A DNA stretch of 64,000 bases from Corynebacterium choanae (GTDB lineage Bacteria > Actinomycetota > Actinomycetes > Mycobacteriales > Mycobacteriaceae), in NCBI RefSeq assembly GCF_003813965.1, contig NZ_CP033896.1:1240001-1304000 (forward strand), in the 5' to 3' direction. Under the pieces are notes generated by a model, which worked only from the letters and a program-made list of their open reading frames with translations, did no database searches and was not told the DNA's origin. Positions 37,673-46,929 of the stretch are shown here, one piece after another. The translations under genes were made by a program, and so were the position numbers. Positions within the stretch are counted from its first letter, which is position 1. The number at the start of each line of letters is the position of its first letter.

Positions 37673-40453
37673 GTGAATGCGACCTCCACTACCGCACCAG
37701 GCGACACTGCAAACTCTAAGACCCTTATGCTGATCGACGGGCATTCGATGGCGTTTCGGGCGTTTTACGCGCTTCCAGCAGAAAAGTTTGCCACCTCGGC
37801 GGGACAGCACACCAATGCGGTGTACGGATTTTGTTCCATGTTGTCCGCATTGCTCAGCCAGGAACAACCCACCCATGTGGTGGTTGCGTTCGACATTGGA
37901 CGGAAAACCTTCCGCACCGATATGTTTCCGGAATATAAAGCACAGCGGGAAGCCACCCCGGAAGCGTTCAAAGGCCAAGTAGAAATCCTGCAAGAACTAC
38001 TGCCGGCGTTGGGGATCACCTGTGTGACGAAGGAAAACTTCGAAGCCGACGACATTATTGCCACGCTCGCAACGCAGGCTGGCGCCGCCGATTTTTCTAC
38101 GGTGATTGTTACCGGTGACCGGGATTCCTTCCAGCTTGTCAACGATGCCACGACTGTGCTGTATCCGGTCAAAGGGGTCTCCGAGATGCGACGGTTTACC
38201 CCGGCTGCGATTGAAGAAAAGTATGGGTTGACACCAGCCCAATATCCCGATTTTGCTGCGCTGCGCGGCGACCCTTCTGACAATCTGCCAAATATTCCCG
38301 GTGTCGGTGAGAAAACCGCCACCAAGTGGATAGTGCAATATGGGACGTTGCACAATCTGCTTGATCATGCCGACGAAATCGGCGGCAAAGTGGGGCAGTC
38401 CCTGCGCGATCGCATCGACCAGGTGCGGCTTAACCGACAGCTCACCGCCATGATTCGCGATGTTCAATTGCCGATCACTGTCGATGATGGGCAGCGTCGG
38501 GCAGCTGATCCAGCGTTGGTCCACCAAATTTTTCAAGCCCTCGAGTTCGGTTCGACACTGCGCAATAAACTTGCCACAACCTTCGATTTTGCAGACGACA
38601 ATGCGACTCAGACTGCAAGCCCCGAGCAGCCAGCTGTAACGGTGCACTTAGATACTGATGTGTCGCTAGCCTCCTGGTTGACCGAGGAGCGGATGGCAGC
38701 CGGTATTGCTGTGGTTGCCGCAGGCGACGCCCAGCCATCGCAAGGCACCTGCACAATGGTGGCGCTTGCCGCAGCAGACGGGCATTGTTTCGTGTTTGAT
38801 CCAAGTGAGTTGGACTGTGAACAAGAGCAGATATTTGCCGAGTTTGTCCAGAATTCGCAGGCACCGAAGTTCACTGATGATGCGAAATCGTTGTGGCATC
38901 AGCTCCAAGGTCACGGCTACACCCTGCAAGGTCTTGCCCACGACACGGGAATTGCGGCCTATCTTGTCGATCCTGATGCCCGACTAAAAGATCTTGACTC
39001 GGTGGTATCGCAGCATTTACCGATGTCTTTGCAAGATCTTGAGCACCTGTTGTCCGGCGGTAAACCGCAGAAGTCGGATGCTGATCAAGGCCAGCAGACA
39101 TTAGTTGATCTTCCCAGCGACCCGGCGATGATCCACAAGCTTGCCGCCCGCGCTGCTGCAGTGGTGCAGCTTGCCGACGTGTTGACTGGGCAGCTGGTTG
39201 CTCGCGACTGCTATGAGCTGTTTGTGGATATGGAATTGCCGCTGGCAATGATCCTTGCCCGCATGGAGCACACCGGTATCGCCGTCGACCGTGCAGTGCT
39301 GCTGGAGCAGCGGGATACCTTTATTGAACTGGTCGACGCGGAAGTGGCTGCAGCCCGCGCAATTGCCGGCGACGAGGAGTTAAACCTCTCGAGCCCGAAA
39401 CAGCTGCAGACCGTACTGTTTGACACGTTGCAACTGCCGAAAACGAAAAAAATCAAAACCGGCTATTCTACCGCTGCGAAAGAATTAGAGGCGCTTGCGG
39501 CGAAAACTTCGCACCCATTTCTTGCCCATCTCATGGCGCACCGGGAATATCTCAAAATGAAAACAACCCTTGACGGGTTGCTGAAAGCTATTGGCGATGA
39601 TGGCCGGATTCACACAACGTTTAAACAGACTGCCGCAGCCACTGGCCGGTTGTCCTCGACGGAACCGAATCTGCAAAACATTCCTGTTCGCACGGCGCAA
39701 GGCCGCGAAATTCGGTCGGCGTTTATAGCCTCGGGTAGCCAGCCTGAAGGAAACTTCACTGCGCTGCTCACGGCGGACTATTCCCAGATTGAGATGCGGG
39801 TGATGACCCATCTTTCCCAGGATGCTGGCCTCATCGAGGCATATCAGCAGGGCGAAGATTTACACAACTATGTGGGGTCGAAGGTGTTTAATGTACCTGT
39901 TGCTGAAGTCACCCCAGAGATTCGCCGTAAGGTGAAAGCCATGTCCTACGGGTTGGCCTATGGGCTGACCGCATTTGGTCTTGCCGCCCAGTTGGGTACC
40001 TCAACCGGGGAAGCCTCAACGATTATGGAATCCTATTTTCAACGCTTCGGTGGGGTGAAACGCTATCTGGAGACGGTTGTTGCCCAGGCGCGTGATGATG
40101 GATACACCACCACTGTGTTTGGTCGGCGCCGATATTTGCCGGAGCTGGTGTCGACGAATCGGCTCGCCCGAGAAAACGCTGAGCGGGCTGCGTTGAATTC
40201 GCCGATTCAAGGTACAGCCGCCGACATTATTAAAGTTGCGATGATTCGGGTGGATGAGGCGCTGCGCGGCCAGCAGCTTGCGTCCCGGGTGTTGCTGCAA
40301 GTCCATGACGAGCTTGTCGTCGAAGTGGCCGATGGGGAGCTTGAGACTGTTCGCGAGTTGGTGCAACACCACATGGATCAAGCTATTGCTTTGCGAGTTC
40401 CCCTGGAGGTGTCCACTGGGGTGGGGCCTAACTGGGATGCGGCCGCCCACTAG
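37673..40453 (+). CDS. polA: DNA polymerase I
   Basis: 926 residues. N-terminal 5'-3' exonuclease (about 15-310: MLIDGHSMAFRAFYALP, TGDRDSFQL, ALRGDPSDNLPNIPGVGEKTA), a degenerate 3'-5' exonuclease-like middle (about 320-520) lacking the DxE motif of E. coli, and the polymerase domain (about 540-926: TADYSQIEMRVMTHLSQDAGL, RRKVKAMSYGLAYG, LQVHDELVVEV). The aromatic residue in the O-helix is Tyr, as in mycobacterial enzymes, not Phe as in E. coli. It fills gaps in repair and removes RNA primers. GTG start. Confidence 0.96.
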   Translation: MNATSTTAPGDTANSKTLMLIDGHSMAFRAFYALPAEKFATSAGQHTNAVYGFCSMLSALLSQEQPTHVVVAFDIGRKTFRTDMFPEYKAQREATPEAFKGQVEILQELLPALGITCVTKENFEADDIIATLATQAGAADFSTVIVTGDRDSFQLVNDATTVLYPVKGVSEMRRFTPAAIEEKYGLTPAQYPDFAALRGDPSDNLPNIPGVGEKTATKWIVQYGTLHNLLDHADEIGGKVGQSLRDRIDQVRLNRQLTAMIRDVQLPITVDDGQRRAADPALVHQIFQALEFGSTLRNKLATTFDFADDNATQTASPEQPAVTVHLDTDVSLASWLTEERMAAGIAVVAAGDAQPSQGTCTMVALAAADGHCFVFDPSELDCEQEQIFAEFVQNSQAPKFTDDAKSLWHQLQGHGYTLQGLAHDTGIAAYLVDPDARLKDLDSVVSQHLPMSLQDLEHLLSGGKPQKSDADQGQQTLVDLPSDPAMIHKLAARAAAVVQLADVLTGQLVARDCYELFVDMELPLAMILARMEHTGIAVDRAVLLEQRDTFIELVDAEVAAARAIAGDEELNLSSPKQLQTVLFDTLQLPKTKKIKTGYSTAAKELEALAAKTSHPFLAHLMAHREYLKMKTTLDGLLKAIGDDGRIHTTFKQTAAATGRLSSTEPNLQNIPVRTAQGREIRSAFIASGSQPEGNFTALLTADYSQIEMRVMTHLSQDAGLIEAYQQGEDLHNYVGSKVFNVPVAEVTPEIRRKVKAMSYGLAYGLTAFGLAAQLGTSTGEASTIMESYFQRFGGVKRYLETVVAQARDDGYTTTVFGRRRYLPELVSTNRLARENAERAALNSPIQGTAADIIKVAMIRVDEALRGQQLASRVLLQVHDELVVEVADGELETVRELVQHHMDQAIALRVPLEVSTGVGPNWDAAAH

Positions 40454-40505
40454 CCGGTAGCTGCAGCGACGATGATCGCTGCAGCCGCGGGAGCTAGTTG
40501 GTTTT
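40450..40505 (+). terminator. Terminator after polA
   Basis: 10-bp stem, GCTGCAGCGA (40460-40469) with 40476-40485 around a 6-base loop, with outer CTAGC/GCTAG pairing (40450-40454 with 40493-40497), then TTGGTTTT. Confidence 0.6.
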
Positions 40506-40617
40506 GCAACACCACTGGATGCCACTGTTTTTCGCGAGGATCCTGCCGCGGCAGCGGCAAGTTGTCGCCTTGCGGCTGCCGCACCGCCGCTGCGTCTGCT
40601 GCGCGGCAGCCGCAGTG

Positions 40618-41655
40618 TCACTGGTTTTCGGATTGGGTGTATCGGTGAATGCCACCTGCGAGGCTGCGCAACTGTTGTACCCCTGCGAGGGTGAGTAATA
40701 CGCCCGCCCGCTGGGAGCGAATCCCGTGGGCGCAGTAGAGCACACTGCCATCGGGGATGTTGGCACTGGCGGCGGCAGGATCGTGTTCAATACTTGCTAA
40801 GGGCACATGGATGGCACCGGGAAGATGATGGTGGGTGAACTCTTCGCTGTTGCGCACATCGATGAGCGCAGCACAGTTGTCAATGTCGAACACTTCCGGG
40901 ATTCCGGCCGATGATCGGGGCGGCTGTGTGGCTACCTGCTGGTGACGGGACGGATCCCCGCACAGTGGAATCGTCTCCCAGGTGTGGTCCAGTGACGAAA
41001 ATACGGCGAGTTTGCCGATGAGTGGGGTGCCGATACCGGTGATGAGTTTGATGGTTTCTAACGCCATCGCCGAGCCGATGATCCCCACTACCGGGCCTAA
41101 CACACCAGCCTGGGAGCAGCTGGGAACATCACCGGGCAGCGGTGGTTGCGCAAACACATCCTCATAGATCACCTGACCGAAGCGAAATACCGAAAGTTGC
41201 GCTTCATATCCTAAAATCGCTGCCCACACATGCGGTATTTGGCGGCGCGCTGCGATTGCGGAAACAACATAGCGGGTATCAGTGTTATCGGAGCCGTCGA
41301 CGATCACATCAGCATCTTCTGTCCACTGCATCCCTTCCGGGAAGGTGAATCGGGCGTTGACGATCCGCACCTCACAGTGCGGATTTATCTTGGCGATGCT
41401 CGCCTTTGCTGAAGCCACTTTTGACAAGCCGACACTGTCATCATGGTGAATGATTTGTCGCTGCAGATTTGTTTCGTCGACCACGTCATCGTCGATTACC
41501 GTAAGTCGGCCAACCCCGGCGGCGGCAAGATACATCAGCACCGGCGACCCAAGACCGCCCGCACCGATAACCACCACATGCGCCTGTGCTAAGGCTTGCT
41601 GGCCGGCAACCCCAAAACCGGGCAATAACTCTTGCCGAATATAGCGCTGACTCAT
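40618..41655 (-). CDS. moeB: MoeB/MoeZ adenylyltransferase-sulfurtransferase
   Basis: 345 residues: an N-terminal E1-like adenylation domain (about 1-245; RYIRQELLPGFG, GAGGLGSPVLMYLAAAGVG, DGSDNTDTRYVV) and a C-terminal rhodanese domain (about 255-345) with active-site Cys in LYCAHGIRS. It activates the C-terminal Gly of MoaD (and perhaps other sulfur carriers) and transfers sulfur for molybdopterin. MoaD lies 1.5 kb away on the opposite strand. Start ATG overlaps the stop of mogA-moaE by 4 bases (ATGA), showing tight translational coupling. Confidence 0.93.
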   Translation of the reverse strand: MSQRYIRQELLPGFGVAGQQALAQAHVVVIGAGGLGSPVLMYLAAAGVGRLTVIDDDVVDETNLQRQIIHHDDSVGLSKVASAKASIAKINPHCEVRIVNARFTFPEGMQWTEDADVIVDGSDNTDTRYVVSAIAARRQIPHVWAAILGYEAQLSVFRFGQVIYEDVFAQPPLPGDVPSCSQAGVLGPVVGIIGSAMALETIKLITGIGTPLIGKLAVFSSLDHTWETIPLCGDPSRHQQVATQPPRSSAGIPEVFDIDNCAALIDVRNSEEFTHHHLPGAIHVPLASIEHDPAAASANIPDGSVLYCAHGIRSQRAGVLLTLAGVQQLRSLAGGIHRYTQSENQ

Positions 41656-42866
41656 TCGATCCCTACCCATTGGGTTGTGCCGTCAGCAAGCTGTTGATGT
41701 TTCCAAATTGGTACCTCGGATTTCACCCGATGCGCCAGTGTTTCTGCGGCGTGAAACGCGGCCTGCCGGTGGGCGGATGCGGCAAGCACCACAAACGCTG
41801 ATTCGCCAATGGCTAATTTGCCGGTGCGATGCGCCACCCACAGCCGCACCGGATAATCGGCGGCAACTTCCGCGGCAATTGACGCTAGCTGATCGGCGGC
41901 TTGTGGATGGGCACTATAGTCCAACCAGTCGACACTGTTGCCCTCATCGTGATCCCGCACAATCCCATCGAAGGTCACCAAGGCCCCCATCGCAGCAGTC
42001 ATGGTTTGTGCCTTGGCGGCGGCAATCAGCGGCTCTAACGGCTCATCGGTGATGCGTGCATCCACCACTTTGCCAACCTGTGCCTGCACATAGCTGGGAT
42101 CTGCCGGCACTTGCACATCCCGACTGCATCCGTTTGCACCCGGTTGTGCATTCCTCGCGTCCACGGCGGCAGCAACATCATCAGGTCTTTCCGCAGTATT
42201 TTGCATCGAACAGGTTTCGTGTTGCACATGACGTGTTTCTGATGCGGGTACCGGCACCGTAGGGTCTGCGGATGCGGGTTGCGCGAAACCGTGATCCACC
42301 GCTGCACCGTGGTGTGCTGCCACCAACTTAAGCAAATGATCAATCACCGGATCCAGCACAGCAATCCCATCGTTGACTGCACCCAGCGAACCCGGTAACG
42401 CCATCACAAAGGTGCGCCCTGCAAGGCCGGCCACTGCCCGCGACAACATAGCCTGCGGCAGGTTAACCAATCCACGCGCAAACCAGGCATGCTCAATCCC
42501 GTGCAGTGGACGATCCATCCACGGAACAATCGCCTCCACGGTGCGATCATCGTCAGTCACCCCGGTGCCACCGGTAGTGATCAACACCGCTGGTGGACAA
42601 TCCCCGAGAATTGCTGTCACAGCTGCCGCAACATCGCTATCGGCAACGATGCGCCGCGTGGTGGAAAATCCGCGGGAATCAAGCCATCGCACTAACACCG
42701 GTCCGGTTGCATCTTCCTGCGTCCCGGCCGCCGCCCGGGTGGAGACCACCAACACCACCGCCCGCTGCGACCTATCACTATCGCCAGGTGGGACAGACGT
42801 AACATGTGCTGCCGGCGACACCGAATGGGTGTCTCCAGCAGGCGACGACGAAGAACATGAAACCAT
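41652..42866 (-). CDS. MogA-MoaE fusion protein
   Basis: 404 residues combining two cofactor enzymes. Residues about 35-190 are a MogA/MoaB domain (VVLVVSTRAAAG, LITTGGTGVTDDD, ALPGSLGAVNDG), which adenylates molybdopterin. Residues about 265-404 are MoaE, the large subunit of molybdopterin synthase (ALVTFDGIVRD, VAHRTGKLAIGE, VKSEVPIWKHQ with the catalytic lysines). A linker of about 75 residues without clear fold joins them. Stop overlaps moeB by 4 bases. AGGAG lies 11 bases before the ATG. A separate mog gene exists at 57645, so one Mog activity may be redundant. Confidence 0.9.
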   Translation of the reverse strand: MVSCSSSSPAGDTHSVSPAAHVTSVPPGDSDRSQRAVVLVVSTRAAAGTQEDATGPVLVRWLDSRGFSTTRRIVADSDVAAAVTAILGDCPPAVLITTGGTGVTDDDRTVEAIVPWMDRPLHGIEHAWFARGLVNLPQAMLSRAVAGLAGRTFVMALPGSLGAVNDGIAVLDPVIDHLLKLVAAHHGAAVDHGFAQPASADPTVPVPASETRHVQHETCSMQNTAERPDDVAAAVDARNAQPGANGCSRDVQVPADPSYVQAQVGKVVDARITDEPLEPLIAAAKAQTMTAAMGALVTFDGIVRDHDEGNSVDWLDYSAHPQAADQLASIAAEVAADYPVRLWVAHRTGKLAIGESAFVVLAASAHRQAAFHAAETLAHRVKSEVPIWKHQQLADGTTQWVGIE

Positions 42867-43114
42867 GGGGCTAACAGCTCCTAATCAAACACGGGAACAC
42901 TGGCAGAAACAACAAGGAAGCACCAACAGTGGGGCAGGTGACGGTGCAGGCAACATCCTACGGTGAAATCCGCAGCATTGAGCAACACAACCATTCTTGC
43001 CTGAGCAACGCAACCACCGGCTTCCGTCCCTAAGCACACACCAAGAAAACACTGACACCGCAGCCGACTAACACTCAACCACCATCCAGGTCCTGCTCGC
43101 ACACCAAAACTAGC

Positions 43115-43134
43115 GCCGAAGTAGAAAATTCGGC
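43115..43134 (+). promoter_or_regulatory. Inverted repeat enclosing the moaD -10 box
   Basis: GCCGAA (43115-43120) and TTCGGC (43129-43134) flank TAGAAA (43122-43127), a -10 box 7 bases before the moaD ATG at 43135. The arms end exactly at the start codon, a natural position for a repressor site, or a hairpin in read-through transcripts. Confidence 0.45.
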
Positions 43135-43401
43135 ATGCTGACACTTGTGGAAATTCACTATTATGCGGCCGCCCGCAATGCCCGCGGCCTTGCTACGGAA
43201 ACCATTGACAACCCACCGGCAACCCTGGGCGAACTCGTTGAGCTTCTCGCCCAACACCCCGGCACCACCGATGCCGGTATGCCGCTAGCAGACGTGCTCC
43301 AACGCTGCAGCTTCCTCGTTGACGGTGCACATGCCACCCCCACCACCAATCTGGCAACCGCGGGGCGCGTCGACGTCCTTCCGCCTTTTGCTGGTGGATA
43401 A
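43135..43401 (+). CDS. moaD: MoaD, small subunit of molybdopterin synthase
   Basis: 88 residues, ubiquitin-like fold, ending in PPFAGG with the C-terminal Gly-Gly that MoeB activates and that carries the thiocarboxylate. It pairs with the MoaE domain of the neighbouring fusion, which is on the opposite strand. It is the only plus-strand gene in this part of the cluster and converges with modBC, whose stop is only 47 bases away. Probably leaderless. Confidence 0.93.
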   Translation: MLTLVEIHYYAAARNARGLATETIDNPPATLGELVELLAQHPGTTDAGMPLADVLQRCSFLVDGAHATPTTNLATAGRVDVLPPFAGG

Positions 43402-43448
43402 ACCGTCACTGCGACAATCAACACCGAATCGACTACCAGCAGTCGCAC

Positions 43449-45485
43449 CTATTCCCGCGGCCATATCCGCACCTGCTTGGAATCCACTGCGAGAGCAACC
43501 CTTCCACCAATAGCCGGCAACGACCCACCAAACTGCGCCAGCGGCACCGCCACTTCCACTGCGTGTCCTGCAAACATCACAACGATCACGCACACCGCCC
43601 CCACACTGCGCACCGCCACCACCGGGCAATCCACTGTCGATACAGCCTCACCGATATCACCCCGTGCCGGAACCTGCCGATTAGCAGCACTGCCAACCAC
43701 AGTCAGCGCCCCTGGCGGGATCACCACACACACATCGCCAACCTCTTCGGCGGGTGGGGCGGCCGTACCCATCCACACACCGGCAAGCACCAACTGTTGA
43801 TTGCCGTAGCCACTTCCCGCATCTCCAACAACATCATCACCGACCAGCACCGACACCTGCTGCTGCACCCCCTTGCCAAGTTCGCTGTCGCGGTTTTGCT
43901 CACAGCCCACATCAGCAGCCAACACCCCAGGAAATACCTGCAAACCAAACAACTCAGCCACAAACGATGAAGGCCGGGCTGTACACAGTGCAGCAAAGCT
44001 CACCGGCGGCTGCACTACCCCCGCATCAACCACCACCACAGCATCAGCAAGCCGCCGAATCGCACCAGGATCGTGGCTCACCAGCACAATGGTCCGATCC
44101 TTGGCACAGCGGGCAATCACATCCAGCCACTGACTGGCTAAGGTGACATCAAAACCGGCAAACGGCTCATCTAACAACACCATCTCCCCGTCGGCGGCCA
44201 ACGCCCGCAGCAGGGCAACAAGCCGAGCCTGCCCACCAGAGAGCCGACCACACTTTACCGAAGCCCATGACGCACAGCCCGCGGCATCCAATAACCTCAT
44301 AGTGTGCTGCGCATCACCGGTAACCATGGTGATCGCTGCAGCTACACTGAGCCGCGGCGGTAATGCCGCCTGTTGGGTCAACAACACCACCCCAGGGTGT
44401 TTCCTTAACCGATTGGGAGTGTTACCAAGTCCGGCGACAGTTACCCCGCTGATCAAACCGGAAATCTGCTGCAACAAGGTGGTTTTCCCTGCCCCATTGT
44501 TGCCAACTACCACCGTAATCCCGGGGCTTGGCAACGAAAACGTAGCCGTAGACGTCGTCAATGTGGCCCGTCGACCATGCAATGCTGTCTCTGGGGATGG
44601 CTGATGCTGCGGCCGGCACAGCTCCACCAATGCATCGATGTGCATCGTTTCGCGCTGCAACACCACCGGAGGATTCGACCGTGTAATCAACACACTCGAA
44701 GACAGCAGCAGTGCCGCTACCGCCACACACATCAACACCGCAGCGAGCTGATAGGCCGCTCCTTGATCAATTTCTCGAGCTAAATATATCCCGACCGGTA
44801 GCGTGCGGGTAACACCCGGAAGCGAACCGGCAAATGTCAACGTTGCCCCAAACTCGCCGAGGCTTCGCGCAAAAGCCAATCCTGCACCAGCTACCACCGC
44901 TGGGGATAAGGTGGGAACAATAATGCGCCACCAAATCGTAGAAGGCGCCAATCCCACCCCGTAGGCGGCAACCACCATAGACCGGTCAATCTGTCGAAAC
45001 GCAGCCTCCACTGCAACAATGACAAACGGTAAACAAATAAAAACATGCGCAGCAACTACACCGCTAAACCGAAACGCGAACTGTAACCCCACCGCGTCAA
45101 GGATCGGTGCCAGCATGCCACGTCGACCAATCATCGCCGTCAGAGCCAGTCCTGCCACCACTGGAGGTAACGCAAGCGGCAGCATCACCAACAAACGAGC
45201 AATCCACGCACCACGCCCTAAATGCCCAACCGCCACCCCACACGGCACCCCAATAAGCAAACACATCAAGGTGGCAAGCAGCGCAGCACCCAGCGAAATA
45301 CGCAACATCGACCACGTTTCCGGCGCGGCAAACACCCCTGGCAACCCAGTGAAATCAACCCGTGACCACAGTGCCACAATCGGCGCAAGCACCACCAGCA
45401 CCGCCAAAACGGCACACACCCACACAAACCAGGGCAGTGGTAGCCGCACGGAAGCAAGATCCCGGTCAGGTTGTTGTGCTGTCAC
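43449..45485 (-). CDS. ModB-ModC fusion: molybdate ABC transporter permease and ATPase
   Basis: About 678 residues. The N-terminal part (about 15-270) is a ModB-type permease with several membrane segments and the EAA loop (EAAFRQIDRSMVVAAYGVGL). Then comes a ModC-type ATPase (about 300-520): Walker A GNNGAGKTT, signature LSGGQ, Walker B VLLDEPFAGFD and switch His in VSHDPG. A C-terminal region (about 525-678) may hold a MOP/TOBE-like regulatory domain but is divergent. GTG 45485 is preferred over TTG 45500 because GGGAG lies just upstream. modA lies upstream on the same strand, giving the full importer in one transcript. Confidence 0.9.
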   Translation of the reverse strand: MTAQQPDRDLASVRLPLPWFVWVCAVLAVLVVLAPIVALWSRVDFTGLPGVFAAPETWSMLRISLGAALLATLMCLLIGVPCGVAVGHLGRGAWIARLLVMLPLALPPVVAGLALTAMIGRRGMLAPILDAVGLQFAFRFSGVVAAHVFICLPFVIVAVEAAFRQIDRSMVVAAYGVGLAPSTIWWRIIVPTLSPAVVAGAGLAFARSLGEFGATLTFAGSLPGVTRTLPVGIYLAREIDQGAAYQLAAVLMCVAVAALLLSSSVLITRSNPPVVLQRETMHIDALVELCRPQHQPSPETALHGRRATLTTSTATFSLPSPGITVVVGNNGAGKTTLLQQISGLISGVTVAGLGNTPNRLRKHPGVVLLTQQAALPPRLSVAAAITMVTGDAQHTMRLLDAAGCASWASVKCGRLSGGQARLVALLRALAADGEMVLLDEPFAGFDVTLASQWLDVIARCAKDRTIVLVSHDPGAIRRLADAVVVVDAGVVQPPVSFAALCTARPSSFVAELFGLQVFPGVLAADVGCEQNRDSELGKGVQQQVSVLVGDDVVGDAGSGYGNQQLVLAGVWMGTAAPPAEEVGDVCVVIPPGALTVVGSAANRQVPARGDIGEAVSTVDCPVVAVRSVGAVCVIVVMFAGHAVEVAVPLAQFGGSLPAIGGRVALAVDSKQVRIWPRE

Positions 45486-45750
45486 GGTGTCTCCCAACAA
45501 TCGTTACAGTGCTGCAGGATCCAACATGATCCAGCTGCGCGGTCACTATATGCATGCAGCAGTGCCAGGTTCATCCCGCAAACTCCCTTCCATGACAAAT
45601 ACCGGCAGCATCGCGGTACGGAAAGCCTCAGCCAATGCCCAGCTTTGGGTGCCGTCTCGTAAACCCTCACAACAGTGATCGCTGCGCAGCCAAAAACAGC
45701 ATCGCGTCACGCAGCAACCCGACTAGCCCGCGAAGTGTGTGCTCTTACTG

Positions 45751-46584
45751 CTAGGGGGTTGCAGCTGCCGTGGCGGTGGGGTTTACCGGAATAAACCCAA
45801 ATTCGGCCCAAACATCGGCAAACGCAGTATCACCAAGCAACTGCACCAGCTGGGATGCGGCTTGCTGGTTGACAGCAGTGGTCGTTACCGCAGCCATTAT
45901 CGTATTGGCGAACGTCGCTGCATGAGGAATCGGAATAACGCGAAGTGGCTTTCCCGACTTGGCGGCTGCGGCAGCATCAGTCGCATACACAATGCCCGCA
46001 TCAGCCTCCCCGGTGATGACTTTGCCAACGACGTCACTCACCGATTGTTCAAGTGACACTGGCTGCAGGGCAACATTATTCGCCGCAGCAAGCTTTGCAG
46101 CCACCGCACCACACGGCACCTCCGGGGCACACACCACCAACTGTGCCTGGTCGATATCGGAAAAGTCGCGAATCCCTGCAGGATTATCTGGCGGGGTTAC
46201 AAGCACCATAGTGTTGTTCGCGACAGCTTCCCCATGTGTGACAAGACCTTCTGCTTCGGCCTGTCGCATATGGGACTCATCAGCAACAATGAGCACATCG
46301 GCAGGTGCACCGTCTCGCAGCTGTTGCAGCAAGGTGGTTGATCCGGCATTACTGACACGGACTGTAAACGGATCCGGTAGCGTCTGTGTAACCGCGCCAA
46401 GCTTGTCAGTAATCACCCGAGTGGACGCAGCCGCAAACACCGTCACTTCGCTGGCACGAGTCGACTCCTGACCACCTGCCGTTTGACCGGTGGAACGGCC
46501 CGCCGGGGATGCATCAGTGGAATTGTGGCAGCCGGTGATCAGTGCTGCGGCACACAGCAGGCATGCAAGAAAGCGACGATGCAC
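45751..46584 (-). CDS. modA: Molybdate-binding lipoprotein
   Basis: About 277 residues: signal peptide with lipobox LITGC, then a periplasmic-binding domain with VTVFAAAST, SNAGSTTLLQQLRDGAPADVLIVAD, VCAPEVPCG and GEADAGIVYATDA. These are the typical molybdate-binding segments. GTG 46584 with AAGGAGGG and a 5-base spacer is far better than the upstream ATG 46626, which would overlap this site. It feeds the ModBC fusion gene 265 bases downstream. Confidence 0.94.
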   Translation of the reverse strand: MHRRFLACLLCAAALITGCHNSTDASPAGRSTGQTAGGQESTRASEVTVFAAASTRVITDKLGAVTQTLPDPFTVRVSNAGSTTLLQQLRDGAPADVLIVADESHMRQAEAEGLVTHGEAVANNTMVLVTPPDNPAGIRDFSDIDQAQLVVCAPEVPCGAVAAKLAAANNVALQPVSLEQSVSDVVGKVITGEADAGIVYATDAAAAAKSGKPLRVIPIPHAATFANTIMAAVTTTAVNQQAASQLVQLLGDTAFADVWAEFGFIPVNPTATAAATP

Positions 46585-46929
46585 AGGAACCCTCCTTGTT
46601 GAATACGACGACAACAGCACCCCCATTCCTTAAGCGACACCACCACAGCTCACCCCACCCGCCGCAGCGGTAGTCTTCTGCAGTATGTGAGTTTAATGGG
46701 CTTTGCAGACAGCATCGAAACCACAGTCGAGCACGTTGTGGCGATGGGGGTTTGAAGCATAAAGAACACCTGTGCAGCCAAGCACGCAAGTGCTGTGAAC
46801 TGGTCACAGCGCGCGCTTGAAACTGCACAGGTGCACCACAACCTGAATACGGGCAACACACCTGCTGCGGGTTGCAGGGTTGGGCAAGTCCAACTCCTCA
46901 ACCCAAAGGCCAGCTAGCCCAGCGGCACC
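46585..46929. other. Structured intergenic region between narI and modA
   Basis: About 345 bases. Holds the nested stem-loop at 46767-46833. No small gene was convincing. Confidence 0.55.
46767..46833 (-). terminator. Long nested stem-loop between narI and modA
   Basis: Three stacked helices: 46767-46777 with 46823-46833 (11 bp), 46779-46787 with 46811-46819 (9 bp), 46792-46798 with 46804-46810 (7 bp) around a 5-base loop. In minus-strand RNA the middle helix pairs fully with one G-U; in plus-strand RNA that pair is an A-C mismatch, so the minus strand is the likely transcript. A T-rich TTCTTTA follows. It may end the nar transcript or act in the modA leader. Confidence 0.6.

Noticed and set aside
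46792..46810. TGTGA-N5-TCACA as a GlxR site before modA
   Set aside because: The spacer is 5 bases, not 6, and the sequence is better explained as the tip of the nested stem-loop.
46585..46900. Molybdenum-cofactor riboswitch in the modA leader
   Set aside because: The helices were found, but I could not match the conserved core of the known Moco motif.
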